NCBI RefSeq assembly: GCF_029784135.1
Contig: NC_073744.1
Location: 9,726,929 to 9,790,928, forward strand
Length of the DNA: 64,000 bases
Source: Toxorhynchites rutilus septentrionalis
Taxonomy: Eukaryota; Arthropoda; Insecta; Diptera; Culicidae
Direction: 5' to 3'
The position numbers and the translations under genes are program-made. Below, one piece after another: positions 1-12,047 of this stretch. Numbering within the stretch: the first letter of the stretch is position 1; each line of letters begins with the position of its first letter. The notes under the pieces were generated by a model. That model worked only from the letters and a program-made list of their open reading frames with translations, made no database searches and was not told the origin of the DNA.

Positions 1-106
1 GATTAGAAGATCAATCAATGAACAGTTCTGCGATTGGACCCATGAACTTGCTCATAGTAAGAAAACGTGAATGTTTGAAGGTATTGATAACAAAAAACAA
101 ATTTAG

Positions 107-138
107 GGCGGAACGAAGTTTGCCGGGTCAGCTAGTAT
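107..138 (+). mobile_element. Helitron-like 3' terminus (remnant)
   Basis: A short terminus ending in GCCGGGTCAGCTAGT. Nearly the same string recurs at 5544-5561 (cut short) and 25150-25178. An end in CTAG followed by T fits the CTRR-T rule of Helitron 3' ends. No replicase or helicase frame is nearby, so this would be a non-autonomous remnant. The Helitron assignment is inference from the terminal bases only. Confidence 0.35.
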
Positions 139-659
139 CAAATAATATCGAATTTAGGCAGCTAGAACAACCTTTTACACTCGAGCCCTTGAGAAAATGC
201 GTTCAAAGAACAATGCCGTCCTGGTTCCTTTTTTCATTAATCGCGATTACTGTGATAATTATTCGATGTATTCATATTTTGTTTTTTCCTTATTCGATAT
301 AAAATTACTCGATTAAAATTGCAGATATTCCATTATTTGAATTAATCGAACCATTAACCGACAGACACATGCCTGATGATGGCGGAAACTTGATGACCTA
401 CTGCGATCATCCATTTTGGCGAATCGCTGATTCAATCGTGCATTTAATAGAGCTCATTCGCACAAGAAAGTGAGCGGCACTCGTCAAAACAAGTTATGAT
501 TCTATAGTTGTTTCTATAGAAAAATTCCCACTTTAGAATGACGTACAACCGTCATTAGCAGCGGCTAATATGTCAAAGCTGTAACAGCAGCCGCAGCACC
601 TTATTATCATTCCGATCCCAGCGTCAAATCATTACCGATCATGATCGCATGAGATGTCT
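139..659. other. Intergenic AT-rich sequence
   Basis: I see no supported gene. Short open frames here have no recognisable domain. Confidence 0.4.
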
Positions 660-3120
660 CTAATGAGCTAAGTTAACTTAACACATGTGCAATGAGCGCG
701 CGTGTGTGTTTGTATGTTGCCTTCTACCACCTCTTCTTTTCGCCATACCTTCCAACCCCTATGCTCCATGGGAAAGAGTGAGAGAGAGAGACGGGGGAAC
801 CATTTGGGGCAGTGCACTATTGTTGCACGGAATTTTCTCGCGTGTCGGCTGCCTGCCAACCAGCTAGGTTTTTTTTCCTATTACTTTTTCTTTCCTTTAT
901 GGCAACGAACGACCCTGACGAGGTTAGTTGGAAACACGGCCCGACAACTATGTGGGTTTTCCTAACCTAACGCGCACAGGGAAAGTTTAGAGCGAACTCG
1001 CGCGCGCCTCACAGCCCTGTAACGGATTCGATATCCAGGTCTTTCGCGATGGGGAAACTTCACCAACAGCTGCCGGCTGGATGGTGTGAGGGCTATGTGA
1101 GAGGGTGGATCGGTGAATGGATGGGGTTAGATATAGAGCGGGTGTAGGCAAGTGGCCAACAGCAGAATGCAACTACGCAAACGGCAGCGGTCGTCGGTGT
1201 TGCACTCTCACGTATAAGTGCAGCAGCAGTTTCAGTCGCATTTTCTATCCACACTCTATTTTCAAGTACGCGCGCACACAAACCGCCGACTTGTGATTTG
1301 TTGCATAAGCACCGCCGCAACCGCTCGCGTTAGGTGTGCAATTCATAATTTTTTCTACTGCAACGCGCAACGTTGCCGAGTAGTCTCGGTCAGCAGCTAG
1401 CAGCTAGAGCTCTGACCGTCATCATCAATCTCTTAGTCATCTCAGCTGACATCTCAGCCTGATGGCATCTTTGCTTCTACCAGTACATATTATTATTGTC
1501 TCCTTCCATCCGGGGTAGAATAATACTAAGGTCAAATCGAGCAAGTGTTTAATGGTCACATACACGCAGCGAAGATCACACACAAAACGACGAAAGGTTG
1601 TACCGCCGCAAGCACAGGTGACACCGAGGCACGTCATCCGAATCTCTGAGGTAGACACCGATAATTGCGGTGGCGGCAGCGGCGGCAACGGCGGCAGTTG
1701 GATTGGCAATGATAGTGAAAGTGAAGTTCTTCTATACACACATCCACGCCAACACCTGAGTGTGCAGATTGGATGGATCGATGGTTCTACAAGCCACTTG
1801 AACCAGTGGCGGTCGCCATATCAGCAACGGCAACAACAGCAGCAGAGCCGAAGCAGCCTTAGTTTTGGAGTGCGTGTCAGAAGTGCATTTACATAGGTAT
1901 TTCCCGTTTAGCAGTATTTGTAAATGCACTATCTGGTACGACATTCCAGAATCAACAATCAACCGGGGCCAGCTGGATGTTGGAAGCGATCGAATTTTAC
2001 ATTATTTTCAATAAAGATTTTTTTCTAGACCACACAAACAAACGGTTGTTATTCATTAATCCATTTCCATCACCCTCCTAAGCTGCTTTTATTTTCTCGA
2101 GTCAAAAAACGTCAAACCATTGCGCTCCACCTAGCGGAAAATCGCGCAAACCCGATAGAACAAAAAAGAATTATTTCAAGACTTGTCTCATCGTCGTTCC
2201 CCTCGCCCGGCGTTGCTCTTCTCACAGAAAAAAAAATTGGCAATTCGTCCTCCTCCTTAGGGCGCGTGTAGTAAACAGTTGACGCGCTATTTTTAAACCC
2301 CTCTCCGCAAAGGAAAAAAAAAGGGTTCCCACATCTGTTCTCGGACGGTTTGTTTGATGATGTTCGGCTGTAGAATCTTAACGCTGCCCTTAGAGGATCC
2401 GCTCTCGCCACCTGAAGGTGAAACCAAAAATACCTGCGGCGTAGTTTGCGCTTTAGAATACCGAATCCGGTGTGTTTGTGGCCTTGTCATCACCGCCGCC
2501 GCCACCATTCGTGGCGCGGCGCTGGGCTAGCCGCAAGGGTTTCAGTCTCAGTCGTATCCCGGCCATCGGCCGGGATGCTTCCCCTCGGAGAAGGAAGGTA
2601 AGTGAGTATCAACAAACCACCGCGCAAACAGTGGGGGTTCGCGGTTCTATCCGGAAAAGTCCGTTGACTAACGACGAACAACAACAACAACAACAACAAC
2701 AACAATAACAATAACAACGCCAGAAAAGCAACACATTTGCAGACCAGGCAGTACGCTCTGGCAGTGTGGTTAGCTGGTTGTGTAGATATTGCTTGTTTCC
2801 AAGCGCCGGACAGCCCCAACTTCCGGCTCGCATGTGCACCATCCGTTGTGCATGTGGGCGCCCACTGGAGGGAACGGGCCCGGCGTGAAGTTCACAACCA
2901 CTATCTGCCCTGCCGTCGCGATATGCCAAATACAGCGAAGCTGGTCGAGACAACACATGGCCTGCTATCAAAATTGAGCGTCGAAACGCAACGAAACGCA
3001 GCGAAACGCCCACAGTGATGCTACTCTAGAAGCGGATGCGTTACTATGCGTGATGCGTGCATCGTGTGTGCAGCTGCTGTTGCATACATCTGGTTGAAGG
3101 GAAACGGGTAAGTGACATCT
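660..3120 (+). other. GC-richer segment, possible noncoding 5' exon(s)
   Basis: Base composition is clearly less AT-rich than the flanks. CAG/CAA-rich tracts occur (around 1830-1850 and 2677-2708), together with GA and CG-rich pieces. Two strong splice-donor-like strings are present, GGTAAGTGAG near 2597 and GGTAAGTGAC near 3109. A weak promoter-like pair (TATAAG near 1213 and TTTCAGTC near 1230) is too closely spaced to be convincing. The longest plus-strand frame (1552-1896) has no recognisable domain. The stretch resembles the noncoding first exons of long insect regulatory genes, but that is inference. Confidence 0.25.
2677..2708 (+). repeat. (CAA)n microsatellite
   Basis: About ten uninterrupted CAA units lie inside the GC-richer segment, followed by CAATAA variants. 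Confidence 0.9.
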
Positions 3121-4932
3121 CGACAGGGCAACACTGGTCACAAGAAAATTAAACCCTTCTATGCTTTTGTTTTACGTTATTTAATTATCTTGAAAGAAAT
3201 GTCCAGAATGGTTCTAATTTGAACTGAAAACCTAGTCTGCACAAATATGCATGGTTGACGTAACCACCAATACCTATCAGTGGTGGAAAACGCATTTTTC
3301 TTGTTTTTAGCTGAATAATTATGACTGTAAACAATTCATATATAATGATCTACCTCTATTTAATAAACATTAACGCTCAAAAGTGGACCGGAAGAGTTTC
3401 ATGATTTTTGTTATTTTAATTCAATCGAAGAACACAGTTGGCGCATACGTCAACCCTGCATATTTAGGCAGTAACATGATACGAGATGGAAAATGAAAGG
3501 TGGGAAGATTTTTTAAATCTGTGATGTCACAGATTTTGTTTATGTATGTTACTTTTCTTATAATAGTCCACTACAATGGAAAAGTGTTGTTATTAAAGGT
3601 AAAAATAAGCAAATGAAATGAACAAATTAGTTTTTTCCACTTTTTCCACTGAAATTTGAGTATTTTTGAAGTGTTCTAAACTTAATTTCAATTCAATTTT
3701 ACTTCTCGTTACGTCTACCAAAAACGTAAATGAACAAAGTCAGAGTCACACAATCTTTTGTTCCTCTGACGGATAAATATTCGACAGTGCATGGGAAAAA
3801 AATGTTGCAAGTTTTTTCATGTAAAATGAACTTGAAAAATAAATTTAATTGACTCCGTATGACTCAGATTGAGACGAAAAGTTTTCCGCTTGCGTCTTAG
3901 TTTTAGACGACTGAAGTTTTCAGCACCCTAATTGTGAAAAAAGTAATTACAATTGCTGACAAAAGTCAAACTTCCATAAAGTTGCTCTAGAATCCAAATA
4001 TAGTAGACATTAGAATTCTTATTCTTTAAATCAAAGAAAAAATTAAACATTTTAGTTGGTGATATGTTCTGTTTTTTATAATGCGAAAAATATGATTTGG
4101 AAATTTGTAATTAGCTTCTGTATATCCTCTTTCAACGTTATTCGTTGACACATTCAATTTTGTACCATTTGAGTAACTGACTGGTATGCCGGTATATGAA
4201 CTTGCTGTTATCCTGGCTACTAACACAATCAAAGTGAACAAAGTGAACAACCAAAACCCGTGAAACTTCCCACCTTCTATTCTTCATCTCGAGTGTGATA
4301 CATATAAAAAATGTCAGCTCTGAGCATCCCACACTCATGATTTAAGCGACTCTGTATGGCCAACATTTTGCCAACACAATTCTCGCAGTCGAAAATCAAT
4401 GATCCACTCATGCCTTCTACAAATTAGGCAACCGAAACCCGATCTATGTTAGCGATGTCAATCGGATCTCCAACTCAGCTCTGCACATTGAGGCAACTGA
4501 AACGTGATGAAATCGTTAAGTTTCCGTCTGTCATCATGAACTGCATTGTCGCTGGCAGTGATGCCATTTCTTTAACTGCCGATGAAGATCTTATGAAGAG
4601 CGAATTATGAGAAATGTTTTTGAAAAAACATCTACTCCAATCTCACTTTTCATAGCTTCGGCAGAAAGAAAAAAAAAACAGGATTAGGGTAAATGATTTT
4701 GGATTGTCCGATTTGGGGTGTTTTTACGCAACTAGTAAATGCAAATCGATTTTTCTTCATGAAAACCACATATAATCGATACGAGTTTGTGTTTGGTTAA
4801 AAACTCCAAGTCTCTAGTTGCTAATACCACACTAAGGCGTTGAAAGCTAAGTGGTGCGGACTCAGTCCACTTCATTTTCAAGCAAATTCATGCATGTTTT
4901 CAAGCGATTTCTTGCAATAAATTCTCAGACCA
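3121..4932. other. AT-rich sequence without a supported gene
   Basis: Low-complexity AT-rich DNA. The open frames at 4026-4338 have no recognisable domain and no start or splice context that I can defend. Confidence 0.4.
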
Positions 4933-5543
4933 CCAGAGATGCCAGATTTACAAATATGTTTGTAAATTTACAGACATATCTGTAACATATCTGTTTTTAT
5001 TTTTGTTGCAGACTTTTTGGATATAACAATCTTTCACAGGTTTTTGAAAAATAAGAGGCTCTATTCATCACATCAAAGATATTTGACTCATCGTATGACA
5101 TTTTGTATAGTTTTAATACAGAAAAGTTATTATATTTAGTTTATATTAATTCACATGACGTTAGACCAGCGATATTCAATCTGCGGCCCGGCAGACTTTC
5201 TGGTTGGTCCATCTGGTGTGTATGAAGTCTGGAACTCACACACATAAGTAATTTTGCCCTGACATCATTGCAGCCTTGGTAGATGTCCAAAATACCAACG
5301 AAGAAATACTGATTTTTATAAAAAATTACAACGCGTATGTATGTATGTGAAATCTCAACTAAGTATTAATAAATGACGCTAGTTAATGCATACGTAGAGA
5401 CGGCAAAAGTTCCACAGGGAACGTTAACGCCTTTCAAGAATGTATGTATGTGTAGATCGTTGAAACATTTAAACACACTTACAACACATAAGTTATTTTT
5501 TTATTTTACAACTAACATATTCACTAGAAATTTTTTTTATGGC

Positions 5544-5562
5544 AGAACAACGTTTGCCGGGT
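5544..5562 (+). mobile_element. Truncated Helitron-like terminus
   Basis: AACAACGTTTGCCGGGT matches the termini at 107-138 and 25150-25178 but lacks the last bases (CAGCTAGT). The fold-back element begins a few bases further on, so its insertion or a deletion removed the end. Confidence 0.35.
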
Positions 5563-5568
5563 ATATGT

Positions 5569-6971
5569 ACAGCCATTCCACGCAAAACCAATATAGTGGT
5601 TCTCAGATTTTTGTCAAAAGTCGTAATTTTGTTCTTTATCGCAAAACATTAGACCCGTATTTGTTATTTTTTCATTAGGGTACCCATTTCCATTTCAGGT
5701 TGATCCGAAAAATCATTTTTTTCCACTTTTTCCCAAAAATGACAAATGAAAATTAATAACTTTTGAATCACTGAACCGATTTAGATGATCGACATATAAA
5801 AGTGGAACTAATGACATAGCCCTTTATTAAAAAATCTTTTACTCAAGAAAAAATAATTTTATTTTAGTAATTATTGATTGTAGTCGTTTTTATTTCTTAT
5901 GACTTTGAGGGCGCTATATTTTTTATATTTTTTCTTGAAAGCTGATGATTTTTTACATAACATATCTCGATATCAGAGATGCAATTTTTTCATTTTCAAA
6001 GTTAACCGGTGGTTCGAAAAATCATTTTTCCCCCTTTGTCCAAAAATGACTTTCTGCAAAAAATCATAACATTTGAACTACTGAACCGATTTAGATGATC
6101 GATATATTAAATTGAAGCCAATAAGAAAAATTTGAAAAAAATATCACACTTGCGGGAAGATTGAATTCTAGTCGCATAGGTCTAGTTTAGTCACATAGGA
6201 ATATTGATCGAAGACTTAAAACATGTTAAATTTACAAAATTATAACTTAAAAACGATAATTATAGCATCTCTGATATCGAGATATGTTAGTTAAATAATC
6301 CTCAGCTTTCCATAAAAATATAAAAAACTATAGCGCCCTCTATCTTTAACCTAGAAAACTATGAAAAACTAACTCAATCAATAATTACAAAAACAAAATT
6401 TTTTTCGCGAAAGTAATATTTTTTCAAAGAAAAATTACTTGTGAGCTTCAATTTGATTTGTCGATGATATGAATCGGTCCAATAGTTCAAAAGTTATGAC
6501 TTTTTGTAGTGGGAAAATGGAGAAAAATTGTTTTTCGAACCATCGATTAGTTTTGAAAAATCATACCTCAAAAACGAAAAAAATAGCATCTCTGATATCG
6601 AGATATTTTATGTAAAAAATTCAGCTTTCAAGAAAAAAAAATAGCGCCCCCTAGTCCAAAGCCATGAAAACATTAAAAAACGACTACAATCAATAATTAC
6701 GAAAATAGGATCCATATTCTCTGCAAGTTCGATATTTTTCAATTAAAGCCCATTGACTTCAATTTGATATGTCGATCATCTAAATCGGTTATGTAGCTCG
6801 AAAGTTATGAATTTTTGAAAAAAGGAAAAAGTGGAAAAAATTGATTTTTTGAACCACCCTAAAATGGAAATGGGCACCCTAATGAAAAAAAATACGGGTC
6901 TAATGTTTTGCGATAAAGAACAAAATTACCACTTTTGACGAAAATATATCGGTTTAGCATGGAATGGCTGT
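5569..6971. mobile_element. 1.4-kb fold-back (long inverted repeat) MITE
   Basis: The two ends are inverted copies starting ACAGCCATTCCA. The inverted similarity continues inward through most of the element: the phrases around 5640-5700 return reverse-complemented at 6850-6920, and the block around 5870-5990 returns at 6560-6690. Phrases containing AGCGCCCTC and CATCTCTGATATCGAGATAT recur within the arms, so the interior is itself repetitive. Flanks are TATA-rich. There is no coding capacity. A transcript would fold into a hairpin of roughly 700 bp per arm with mismatches. Confidence 0.75.
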
Positions 6972-7151
6972 ATATATATACAAAATACAATGTCACGTGC
7001 ATCGCGATGTACAAAGTATTAATGAATATGTGAAAATTAACGTTAAAAGACATTTCTATAGATATGCACACTTTTACAGACTTTACCACATTTTTAACAG
7101 ACATTCACATGTTTTTACAGACATTTTTCAAAAATCATCTGGCATCTCTTC

Positions 7152-8394
7152 GTTCCACGTTTTATCGAATATTTTCAAATCGCAGGAGTAAACATTTACG
7201 TGACTCTGATTTCGTTTGTTTTTATTTCGTTCGGAAAAACGTTATGTCAAAGAGAGGGGACATTAAAAATACGTTGCTCAGTGAAATGCTGAGATGTTCT
7301 TTCAGAGATGCAATGGTTAAATAAACAATTGACGGAAAAATGTAGTTCGTTCATTTTATAATTTTAATTATTTTTGCCCTTGATAACAATACCCTTTTTA
7401 TAGTGTTGATTATCATAAGAAAAATAACACTCCTGATCGTTGGATCTCTTTTGACATTTCAATTGGATATTTTTTGACAGCCGTTTTGATTCAGTCCGCA
7501 CTACCTAGGTTGAAAGTATTGAAATTTTTATGTTTTTTTACGATTTTCCTCAAAGAGGAATTATGATCATGGTTTGTCCAAAAAATTATCATGGTTTTAG
7601 AAATCACCATTTTTGAATGAAAACATTCGAATTCTCAGGTAGATGTTGCATTTATCATTGCTTGAGTTTACTGTCATTATATTGATCCATTAATAATTTA
7701 GGCTCTCTTCAGAATATTGCCGTTTCTCGGGCATTTTAAAAGTGTTCATTTCAACACACTCAACACAGAGAAACTTTATTTCTGCTATGCGCGAAGGACA
7801 CAATAAACAAACTACACCGCGCCAAATGTGGATGTGGACAAAACAACATTATTGTATTGGACAACTTATGATCAGAATTGAGTTCCTCAAAATGCGTCAA
7901 TGGTTTAGCCATGTAAATCTGATACAAATGGTGTGCAAGCATGATGTTTACAATATTTGTAAGTGTTATAATCCAGAAAAGGTCTGAATACGTGCCAAAT
8001 AATCATCTGGTGATCAATTCACAGTTAGCTCGAATGAGGGGCACGTTGATACCCATAGAAGGTGAATTTAATAAACCTTTAAAATATGTGAATCCGCAAA
8101 AATACCATATAAAACTACAGCAAATCATGAAACAGACTATTTTATTTATATGTTTGGGTACATTTGATACCTGATTTGACAAAGGTGTGCTGAATTAGAG
8201 CATTCAAAAAAGTGGACAAACCATGATCACATTTTCGACTGGACAAACCAAAATCATTTACCTTACATAATTTTACAAACTTCATCAGATTGAAAGTTTG
8301 CTCGTCTCTACAGTGAAATCAAAATGGGTAGCTTTAAAATAAAATTTGCACCTTCGCAGAAAAATCTGCACATCTGGCATTCCTTGTTGATTTT
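7152..8394. other. No supported gene
   Basis: AT-rich sequence with short frames that lack recognisable domains. Nothing further is assigned. Confidence 0.4.
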
Positions 8395-8812
8395 TTTTGA
8401 CGTAGGATTACGTGTTTCGGGAACATATTGGGGTACAAATGGAAAATCGAGCACATCATGAAAATTGGCCAATTTCAAACGCTTATTGCTCAGTCATTTC
8501 ATGATGGATTGATAAAATTTTTGCGTCAATCGATTTCGACACTCCGTAACAATTTTTTATATTGAAGAAAATTATATATGTCATGAAAATAACTATCGAA
8601 CAATTGCAAAATCTCAACCCCCATCCTAACGGAAATACCCACTTCTGATTGGACGAAATTGACGACACAACAGAGACATAAAAACCAAGCTGCCTGGAGA
8701 AAATCGACATTGCAAATATATGAAAGTAGAGGGAGCTTTTGTTCCCACCGAAATGTGTCCCTTAACAGAGACATCAAAACCAAGGTGCCCAGAGTAAATC
8801 GACATTGCAAAT
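8395..8812 (+). repeat. Dispersed repeat with GACGTAGGATTACGT terminus, partial copy
   Basis: Starts TTTGACGTAGGATTACGT and continues TTTCGGGAACATATTGGGG. The same sequence is found at 36116-36420, 42635-42910 and, inverted, 39530-39795 and 53520-53800. After about 280 bp it switches to a tail with two diverged copies of a phrase containing AACAGAGACAT and CATTGCAAAT. The right end, ACATTGCAAAT at 8802-8812, is the left target-site duplication of the LINE that follows. Confidence 0.7.
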
Positions 8813-9257
8813 CAAGGGTATTGCTTGATTCAAGTTTTACCCACTAACGTTTTCTTCTTACCTTTTTATTTTCAGAAGCCGTTTTCCCGCCAAATTTGCG
8901 CTGCGTTGTGTTGTGATGTGTTTGAGTGAGAAAAAGTGCTGCAAAAGTCTGTATTAAGACTCAGTGAATTTGAAATAAAAAGAAAGAATAGAAAAAGAAA
9001 ATTATAAGCGAAGTTATAAGGAAACCAAAAGAAGAGAATATATTGGTGATCCAGTTTAGTGAGTGCCAGAGGGCCTCTTCAAAGGCTATTTTTTCATTTC
9101 GTGGTATTGAGGTGTTTCTACGGCGATAACCAGAGATCTCGTTTAATCACTGGTTGTTATCTTCAGGTGCGCGGTAAGCGAAACCATTTTTCTTATCTTA
9201 TCTCATCAATAAATACCATATTAAAAACTCAGTGGGTCGATTAGCCCAGCCGTCATT

Positions 9258-10439
9258 ATGGCGGCTAAAAGCAGTGGTGGCGCGGTACCACCTGATATAA
9301 ATAAAAGGCGCAACAATTATAATTATACAGTTCCACTTTTCATGGACCCAAACGGCGAGTTCGGGCAAGCACATTTCCTTTTGCTCCAGGCAGAGGAAGG
9401 TTGTAAACTTCCAAAGAACCCGTTTAAAATTGGGAAAACCATCCAAGATGCGGTGAAGGGTGATATTGAAAACGCCCACACCGAAGAAAACCGATCCCGA
9501 TACGTGTTGAAGGTGAGAAATCCCGAACATGTTTAAATCCTTCTTTCTCTGAAGGAATTAATTGACGGTACAAAAATTAATGTCATTTACCATCCAACGC
9601 GCAATTATTCTAAATGCGTCGTTACTTGCTGGGAAGCCATAGAATTGTCTGAAAAAGACCTTATGGCTTCACTAAGCGATCAAAAAGTAACGAAAATTCA
9701 TCGTATGACTAAAAAGGGTAAGGATGGTGAAGTAATTCCTCTTCCTACTTTAATATTGACGGTTTTGGGTACTGTTCCTCCACAATTTATAAAATTTGGG
9801 CTACTAAGAGTGGCAACCAGACCTTTTATACCAGAGCCAATGCTCTGTTATAAGTGCTGGAATATCGGACACACAAAATTGCGTTGCCCAAGAAACGAAC
9901 CACTATGTGGAACTTGTGGCGAAGAGCACAAAATTGTCAAAGATACCAAATGCGACAAACCAGTTTTTTGCCTTAGATGCAAAAACAATGAGCATGGATC
10001 TTTCAACAGAAAATGGCAATTTTACCAGGACGAAAAGGAAGTCCAACGGCTTCATATTGTCAAGGGGATCTCGTTTGAAGAAGCGCGTAAAATTGCAAAA
10101 GGCGGTAAAACCACCTATGCAGGAGTAGCGCAACTAAGGCTAACTCAACATAAAACAGATGACGAATTCAAAAAAATCATCGAAATTAAAAATCGCGAGA
10201 TCGAAGATCTCAAGAAACAATTAGCAAATCTTAATAAAAAAATTGATTTCCTATGTGCTAATGAATCTTTTACCGAAATGGACACAGAAAGCGATCGTGA
10301 AAATACTAACATCGGAATTAACACTGAACAACCAGAACACACCATATACATGAACAAAAAACGATCAAAAAAACACAAAAGACATTTAACAATTGACAAC
10401 GGACAACAACCGGCAAAACTCCGACTAGAGAACACATGA
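9258..10439 (+). pseudogene. LINE ORF1: nucleic-acid-binding gag-like protein, one premature stop
   Basis: A single frame of about 394 codons interrupted by TAA at 9534-9536. The frame is open on both sides: 92 codons before the stop, then on to 10439. Around residue 195 there is a run of cysteine/histidine motifs: CYKCWNIGHTKLRC, then CGTCGEEH and CLRCKNNEHGS, a zinc-knuckle cluster typical of I/Jockey ORF1 proteins. The last motif lacks a clean final cysteine. A lysine/glutamate-rich, probably coiled-coil segment follows and the tail is basic. The expected role is binding LINE RNA in the cytoplasm. ORF2 follows after about 170 bp. Confidence 0.8.
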
Positions 10440-10745
10440 AAACTCCACCAAAAACGAAACAAACTAATAAAGAACCACTTATAATCGGACCCAGCAACAC
10501 ACAAATGAAAACAAATATGGAAATAGACCAATCTTTTGACAAGATGATGCTAAAGCCATCCACTTCTGGTAACAGTACATCTGCCCCAGCTAGAAACAAC
10601 TCTTCATAAATGGCTAACAATCCCACCAAAAATAATTGGAAAATTTTTAACAATTTAGCCGTCCAATGGAACGTTAGAGGTCTCAGAAGTAGACTTACTG
10701 ATTTACAACTATTAATTTCCGAAATTAATCCCATTATTCTTTGTA

Positions 10746-12047
10746 AGGACCGTATCGTTAATTATGGGTACGCTCAAAACACAGCTTTATTTCAAATATT
10801 GCATTTATTTTTCAGTTCTGATATCAAAATATTGTATCTTATGAATGAAAGAAAGGAGTAACAGTAAAAAATAATCAAGATTCTGATTTTCGCGCCAATG
10901 ATCGCACCTGCTTCTTGATGTCCCTCATTAGGTTCTGGACAACCGTCTCATCGACTTGTTTGCTCACATTTATCCAATCCTTTTTGAACTGCTCAAGGTC
11001 ATCGGCTGCCTTGTCCTTCTTCCGCAGTCGTCCCTTCATCAAAGCCCAAAATTTTTCAATAGGTCTTATTTGCGGACAATTTGGAGGATTCATCTCCTTT
11101 TCCACAAAATCGACATTATTCTCGCGATACCAATCCAAGGTCAAACGTGCATAGTGGCATGATGCCAAATCAGGCCAAAATAGTGTCGGACCAGTGTGCT
11201 TTCGGATGAGCGGTAACACACGCTTTTGGAGACATTCTTTCCGGTAAATTTCACCATTCATATTCCCGAGAGTGAAGAAAGGAGATGATTTCATGCCACA
11301 TTGACAAACAGCTTGCCAAACCAGCACTTTCTTACCGAATTTTTCGCAAAAAATTGACTTCTCCGCGTTCGGGACATCTGTTCCTTGCTTTACAGTGTAA
11401 AACTGTGCCCCAGGAAGAGTTTTGTAGTCCAGTTTGACGTAGGTTTCATCATCCATGACGATGCACAGTTCGCGTTTGCTTAAAATCCCATCGTAAAGCT
11501 TACGGGCACGGGTTTTCACGGAACTTGCCTGAATTTGGCTGCGTTTGGGACATTTTTGCTTTCTATATGCCTTCAGTGAGTTACGTTCTTTGGCACGTTG
11601 AACCATACCGATTGATGTTCCACACTTTTTTGCGCAATCCCGTATCGATAATTCCTTTTTTCTTTCAAATTGCCTGCAAATCTTTTTATCCAAGTTTGGC
11701 TTGGATGGCCCAGGTTTTCTGCCGCGACCGGGTAGATCCTTCAATGTATTATACATACCAAATCGCTTGATAGCGTTTTGGACCGCATGGACGCTTACTC
11801 CTTCCGCCTTCGCCAATTTTCTCATTGATATTCCTGTTTCGGAGCAGTATCTGGTCACAATGGATTTTCGTTTTTCTTCTGTTAGCCCTCTCATGATTGC
11901 ACTTTTAGGAAAAAACGATCTTTTAACAATGCTAACTGAACGCTAACTGTGTCAACAACAGGAGAAAAATAAACAGCTGTCAAAACAAGCTATAGTCTTT
12001 TTCAGACGGAGACTCTAAGGCGTACCCATAAATAACGATACGGTCCT
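10746..12047 (-). mobile_element. DD37E mariner-family transposon, apparently intact
   Basis: Terminal inverted repeats of about 28 bp (starting AGGACCGTATCGTTA on both strands, one mismatch in 28) are flanked by TA at 10744-10745 and 12048-12049. The 1302-bp element holds one uninterrupted transposase on the minus strand. Precise removal with one TA would restore the LINE reading frame, which confirms the boundaries. Confidence 0.92.
10875..11894 (-). CDS. DD37E mariner transposase
   Basis: A 339-residue intact frame on the minus strand. The N-terminal ~115 residues look like paired helix-turn-helix DNA-binding domains (a basic GRGRKPG linker near residue 56). The catalytic DDE domain shows MDDET near residue 147, WPDLASCHY with the second Asp at 242, and RPIEKFW with Glu at 280. 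Counting gives 37 residues between the last two acids, the DD37E signature reported for mosquito IS630-Tc1-mariner elements. It cuts and pastes its own ends at TA sites. It is only moderately similar to the 21.8-kb transposase, so this is a separate lineage. No frameshift or stop is visible. Confidence 0.92.
   Translation of the reverse strand: MRGLTEEKRKSIVTRYCSETGISMRKLAKAEGVSVHAVQNAIKRFGMYNTLKDLPGRGRKPGPSKPNLDKKICRQFERKKELSIRDCAKKCGTSIGMVQRAKERNSLKAYRKQKCPKRSQIQASSVKTRARKLYDGILSKRELCIVMDDETYVKLDYKTLPGAQFYTVKQGTDVPNAEKSIFCEKFGKKVLVWQAVCQCGMKSSPFFTLGNMNGEIYRKECLQKRVLPLIRKHTGPTLFWPDLASCHYARLTLDWYRENNVDFVEKEMNPPNCPQIRPIEKFWALMKGRLRKKDKAADDLEQFKKDWINVSKQVDETVVQNLMRDIKKQVRSLARKSES

Larger units (their letters stand above)
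4933..7151. repeat. Composite repeat bounded by inverted AGAGATGCCAGAT ends
   Basis: AGAGATGCCAGAT at about 4935 and its reverse complement near 7137-7150 bracket a block that also contains a Helitron-like remnant and a fold-back element. Related strings occur at 8370-8380, 16735-16750 and 23793-23801, which suggests a dispersed family. The outer boundary is approximate and the pairing could be chance adjacency of two separate copies. Confidence 0.35.

Noticed and set aside
1552..1896. 114-residue frame with glycine- and glutamine-rich runs
   Set aside because: Low-complexity composition from CAG/GGC repeats, no domain, and overlapping frames of similar length on the other strand.
8483..8810. 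Minus-strand frames in the GACGTAGG repeat
   Set aside because: The same sequence recurs as a dispersed repeat with frames broken in the other copies.
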